DNA from: Prunella strophiata
Taxonomy: Eukaryota; Chordata; Aves; Passeriformes; Prunellidae
Assembly (NCBI GenBank): GCA_036583965.1
Contig: JAZBQD010000015.1
Coordinates: forward strand, 28,122,310 to 28,186,309
Direction of reading: 5' to 3'
Length of the DNA: 64,000 nucleotides
The position numbers were made by a program, and so were the translations under genes. Positions 60,037-64,000 of this stretch are shown piece after piece (positions within the stretch are counted from its first letter, which is position 1; each line of letters opens with the position of its first letter). The notes beneath the pieces were generated by a model, which did no database searches, was not told where the DNA came from, and saw nothing but the letters and a program-made list of their open reading frames with translations.

Positions 60037-61973
60037 TCCCTTGTGTATTTGAGTTAGCAATTTGATTTAGATAATCAGATCTTGTCCATATATTCAAATA
60101 ATTCATGAGAATTTCTCCTGGTTTCCTGGTTAGATATGACAATATAGGATAATGGATTTGCACAATTTTTTAGCCAAATCTGAAAACATTTAGATATCTT
60201 GAGTCAGAAAGATCTTTGAACTGAAATCTAATTAATTTCAGAGTGGAAAATAGGAGTGAAAAATAGGAAAACAGGAGTGGAAAGTAGGAAAAGTGGGTGG
60301 ATGCAGGAGAGGATTAAACAAACAAACAAAAAAAAAAAAATCTCTGTTCCTTCAAGATTTAGGTCTTGTTAAATGGTATAAAAAACTCTTGTCATAGATT
60401 AGTTGGGCCTTATAAATGGCATAAATTTGAAAATTAGGAAGAGTGGAAAATGAAAACTTAGTAATTTGATTCCTTTCTTCATTTTTAACAAAACTGAGCA
60501 AGCTGCAGGGGAGAATAAAAGACAGCTGAAGTTGAAGGAAGCACATTTGTAGCCATCTATGTCAGTAATGAGTGACATTAGGAAGCCATATGTAAGTATT
60601 TAGTCTTGACTGTGAGGGATTGAATACATTTGGTCTTGTCTGAAGAAAACAAGCCCAAATCTATCAAGTACATGGGTGAAAAAACAGTTGGAAATTCTGG
60701 TTACTACAGATGGAAACCAAAGAGTCATGCTCAAATGCTTTCACCTCTGATGAGGTGAAAGTCTCAGTTCCCCTATCAGTGCTTATCAGACAGGTGAGAA
60801 ATAAGTTTGCAAATTACATCAGTTATTATTAAATACTTTTCTGGATGTGTAGTAGTTCATAAGTACTGTAATGTTGCAAACCAGCTTCCATAAGAAAAAA
60901 TATTTAAGAAAATTATTTGCATTCTTTTAGTATAGAATATTAGATTTACTATTACATTGGTAGATGTCAGATCTTCGTAAGGCTTTGACTTGACTGCTCT
61001 GAGAAGGGGCCTTGGCCACATGCAAATTGTGCCAAGCCAAAAATCCACATGACCTGAGTTAGTCAAGAGTTAAAGAGCTTTTAACAGAGAACAGATTGGA
61101 GACCCAAGTGATCTGTGCCCAAGTGAAATACTTCAGTTTGATCAATAGCTGAAAATGAAATGCAGACCTTTCAGCAGTGGGGGCAGTCTGCTGTGTATTT
61201 GTCTTCAGCATGTGTAGGAGATTTGCACTTCCCAGCTCTGCCAGGCTCCCAGCCAGAGGCAGAGGTGATGCCTGAGTGTAATCTTGTGTTTGGTCGCCCA
61301 TAGATGGAGAGGACCTGGTGTGATCCTGCATTTGTTCCAGGCAAGTGGAAGGACCTGATGAGGTGCATCCTCACCAATGCCACCAATGCCACGTAACATT
61401 ACAAATAAAACTGTCACAAAAGCAATGCTCTTGGAAAGAAGGAATAGCAGTGACAAGCTTGACTGGAAAAACTGTAATTGAGGCAAGTCTAGAATAAGCA
61501 GTGTTATCAAGTTGGTTCTCATCAACAGCTAATCCAAATTTAACTAAGATCTCTCGGGTTCACTTCATTATCACCTAATGCAGGCTGAACACATCTATCT
61601 GGACTCATTGGAGATTTGATATAACACCTATTTAGAGAAGTAATTTACAAGTGTAAGTCTTATCTGTATGGCCAGAGATGTTCATAATTTATTTAAAGAT
61701 GTTTGCTTTGTATTTGTAAAGATTGAATTTGCTATCAGGGTATTAGAGTGGCAGTGACTAAGTCTTGGCATATGTCTTTGGAGAAAGAATCTCTTGGCCT
61801 TGTGTTTTCAGGAAACTGAATACTGAGTCCCTCTTTCTCTTAGTTGTAGATGTAAAGTGGGAATCTGAACATGTGTGTGTTTTAAAATCCTGTAAGCAAA
61901 CCAGATTTTTCAGAATAGCACCATACTAAGAAATCTAATAGCTTTTCTACATCTCCAAAGACACATATGACAC

Positions 61974-62145
61974 CTTCCTGTCCTCTGCCAGAGGATGTGT
62001 GCTGTGCTTCTTCCTCTTGTGTGATTTTATGGAGAAGTTCTTCTCTGAAACTTTTAATCTGTGGTTCCTTAATCCATCCCTCCATAAAATCACAGAAGTC
62101 TTCTGCCACGTAAGCTGCCCTGAGTGGTTTCATGCACCTTGAGAG
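61974..62145 (-). CDS. Candidate internal coding exon, 172 bp (minus strand)
   Basis: On the minus strand a pyrimidine-rich tract (CCTCTATCTCATCCATGCTTAG) precedes 62145, and GGACAGGAAG-GTGTCA follows to 61974. The 172 bp are open (57 codons + 1), acidic and probably helical: RAAYVAEDFCDFMEGW is followed by a K/E/Q-rich part (REELLHKITQEEEA). No domain is recognised. Exit phase 1 fits the entry of the candidate at 46260-46558. The frame stays open about 90 bp beyond the donor, so the 3' border could be elsewhere. The residue pattern looks protein-like, but a chance frame or an old pseudogene fragment remains possible. Confidence 0.35.
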
Positions 62146-64000
62146 CTAAGCATGGATGAGATAGAGGTGAGGGCTATCTCAGGTTGGTGGTATACATCCA
62201 AAGATACTGCAAGTTAATGGAATTGCTGGGAAATTACACCAGTGAAAGTGAGGTTTTCTTCTGTACTTCTAAAGTATTTGTGAGAATAGTCTGAAAGTAT
62301 TCATTTTTTCATGGGGCCCTGACAAATAATATCTGGATCTTTACTTGCCATAGATGTGGGAAAAAAAGACAGTAAGGTCTTTAAAAAATGAAAATCAAGT
62401 AGGATCACAAAGATTCAGAAAGTGAAGTATCTCCATAGAAAAAAAAAATCAATAAACTATGTCGTATAAACAACTTACATGTAAGTGATAAATCTCTCTA
62501 CATCTGTTGACCAGTGTAAAGACTGAGTTTTGGCTTTCACATTGGAGTTTATGTACACTAAGTACATGAAATCCAAAGTTACAGCTTGTTAGAGATGAAG
62601 TGAGATGGCACAGGCAGGCTCCTCCACTCCAGACTCAAGATTTCCAAGAGAAATAACCATCTTTAGTGTTCTTAACTACCTCCAAGCCAAAATACACCAT
62701 TTTTAGCCACCTGTTTATGTTATGTTGTGGTTTCTAAGTGTTGTACAGTAAAAGACAAAAGTGATACGAGTAACATCGAGAACCACTGATTAATGTGGAG
62801 TGGAAATTTAGGAGAAGCAGAAAAAGGAGAAGCAGAAAAAGAAGAAGTAATAAAGCTGGCCTGTTGCTCTTGATTATACTTGACCTGTTTTAGTTGAAGT
62901 AGTTCTGCTTGCCTCTGGCCATAAGAATTTCCTAATGTATTTTACCATTAGATGTTGCATCCTTTACTACATCTTGAGTGGTGTTTGTAGGCTGACCCCT
63001 GCACAGTTCTCTTTTCAGACATCCTTTTGACTCTGAATAACCACCTCAGCACTGGTTTTTAAAGTTTTGAGATTAGTTACATAATTCTGCAAAAAGAGAT
63101 TTGTACTGGAAAATGCCCCTGGAAGCTACTCTGAAATATGTTCTAGATGTTTACAATGTTCAAAGAACATCTGATTTTATTTATTGCCATGGAGTTGTGG
63201 GGCTCTGCTGAAATAAAGCACTCTTGAATCTGCTTAACTCCATTTGACAAGATGCTTAAGGCAAATTTTATGTTATTAATAGATAAAAGGAAATACTTAA
63301 GAATTGTTCTTAAATAATAAAATTAGAAGAGATAATTGCTGGTTTACAGCTGTCCTGTATCAGCTTAATTTTGAGTACAAGATGCAGAGTTTTACATGTC
63401 TGTTTCTATCCAGACACTGAACTGAGCACTGCTGTTCAGTTCTCCTGAAAATTATTTTGGAGTTTAGCTTCAGTGAAATGCTTTGAAACAACATATATTT
63501 TTTTAAAGGGTTTATAAATTCCCTCTAGAAGTCACCCTCTTACTTTGCTGTCTCATGTCACAAACTCAAATATTAATTTGGAAGAGGTGTATCTTTGATT
63601 GTTCATTACTGAAGATAACCCTTGCCAGAGTCCCCAAAACTACAAGAGCAAGAAAGAAAGAGCCCTGAGAGGTGGGGCAGCAGGATGGCTGCCTAGCCCT
63701 GATGATCATCTCAAGGCTGATCTGGTAGGACTGGCTAAAAGGGTGACATAGGGCCCCTGGGAGATTGCCAGAAAGTCACCAATTAATACTAATTGCATGA
63801 GAAAATACTGTGAAGGCTGCCTATGGTTCATCAGGGAGTGGAATGAGTTCAGAGCTGTGCTGCACCCAAGGGCTGTGTGTCCCTTGGTATTTACTTCAAG
63901 AAGAAAACACAATGTTGCTTTCTGCTTTATTCACTTACAATGTTTTTAGGGCTGAACTACAGTTAATGTGGAGGAACGTGAAACATCTCACATCCATCAT
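62146..64000. other. AT-rich DNA to window edge
   Basis: No named repeat, RNA gene or splice-supported frame. A short duplicated AGGAGAAGCAGAAAAAG word lies near 62810-62840. If the minus-strand gene is real, its upstream exons would lie here or beyond the right edge; I cannot point to one. Confidence 0.45.

Larger units (their letters stand above)
54127..61973. other. Intronic or intergenic DNA without recognised gene
   Basis: Chance frames only. A minus-strand acceptor (CATCCTCTCTGCATTAG) near 56686 precedes an open segment that reaches a stop without a donor. Another minus segment at 61168-61325 has acceptor- and donor-like ends, but its phase does not join its neighbours. 57240-57560 and 58100-58440 are locally GC-richer. 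Simple runs: A15 near 57978, a T/G-rich stretch near 59401-59450. Confidence 0.45.

Noticed and set aside
61168..61325. Minus-strand open segment with AG and GT borders
   Set aside because: Its frame needs entry phase 0, but the candidate just upstream exits in phase 1. It also has another long frame overlapping on the same strand.

Overview
The window looks like intronic and intergenic DNA from a bird, most likely a songbird. Three things point that way: several 5'-truncated CR1 LINE tails ending in the avian-style TTCTGTGATTCTATG-like 3' terminus, two related ERV-type solo LTRs of about 660-700 bp, and a short, dense CpG island in otherwise AT-rich, CpG-poor sequence. There is no bacterial-style gene density. 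Nearly every open frame here is a chance frame, and I do not list those.

Layout. 1-1300 is unassigned AT-rich DNA with an AATA-type repeat and a pure A34 run. 1330-3320 is a CpG island. Inside it is a strikingly uniform minisatellite (1425-2747, 63 head-to-tail copies of one 21-bp unit). It is followed by G/C-rich promoter-like DNA, a polypurine/G-quadruplex block, and a strong GTGAGT splice donor at 3131, which suggests a plus-strand first exon. From 3131 to the end the window reads as one very large intron or series of introns, with scattered mobile elements: LTRs at 7732-8391 and 39157-39860 (both minus orientation), and CR1 pieces at about 14990-15635, 25500-25800, 37230-37719 and 48880-49110 (all plus orientation). 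There is also a 288-bp tandem duplication at 53541-54126.

Possible coding exons fall into two groups that conflict in strand. On the plus strand, a 60-bp open segment at 28151-28210 has a very strong acceptor and donor and could belong to the gene that starts in the CpG island. On the minus strand, four open segments with splice-like borders (61974-62145, 46260-46558, 27675-27766, 18893-19186) have mutually compatible splice phases in that order. They could be exons of one unrecognised minus-strand gene. I could not name the protein of either group from sequence alone. If both are real, a minus-strand gene lies antisense inside a plus-strand transcription unit. If not, one group is chance.

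The features most worth follow-up are the homogeneous minisatellite in a promoter CpG island, the phase-compatible minus-strand exon chain, the near-identical 288-bp duplication, and the U3 motif copy-number difference between the two LTRs. I found no rRNA, tRNA, CRISPR array or complete protein-coding gene.
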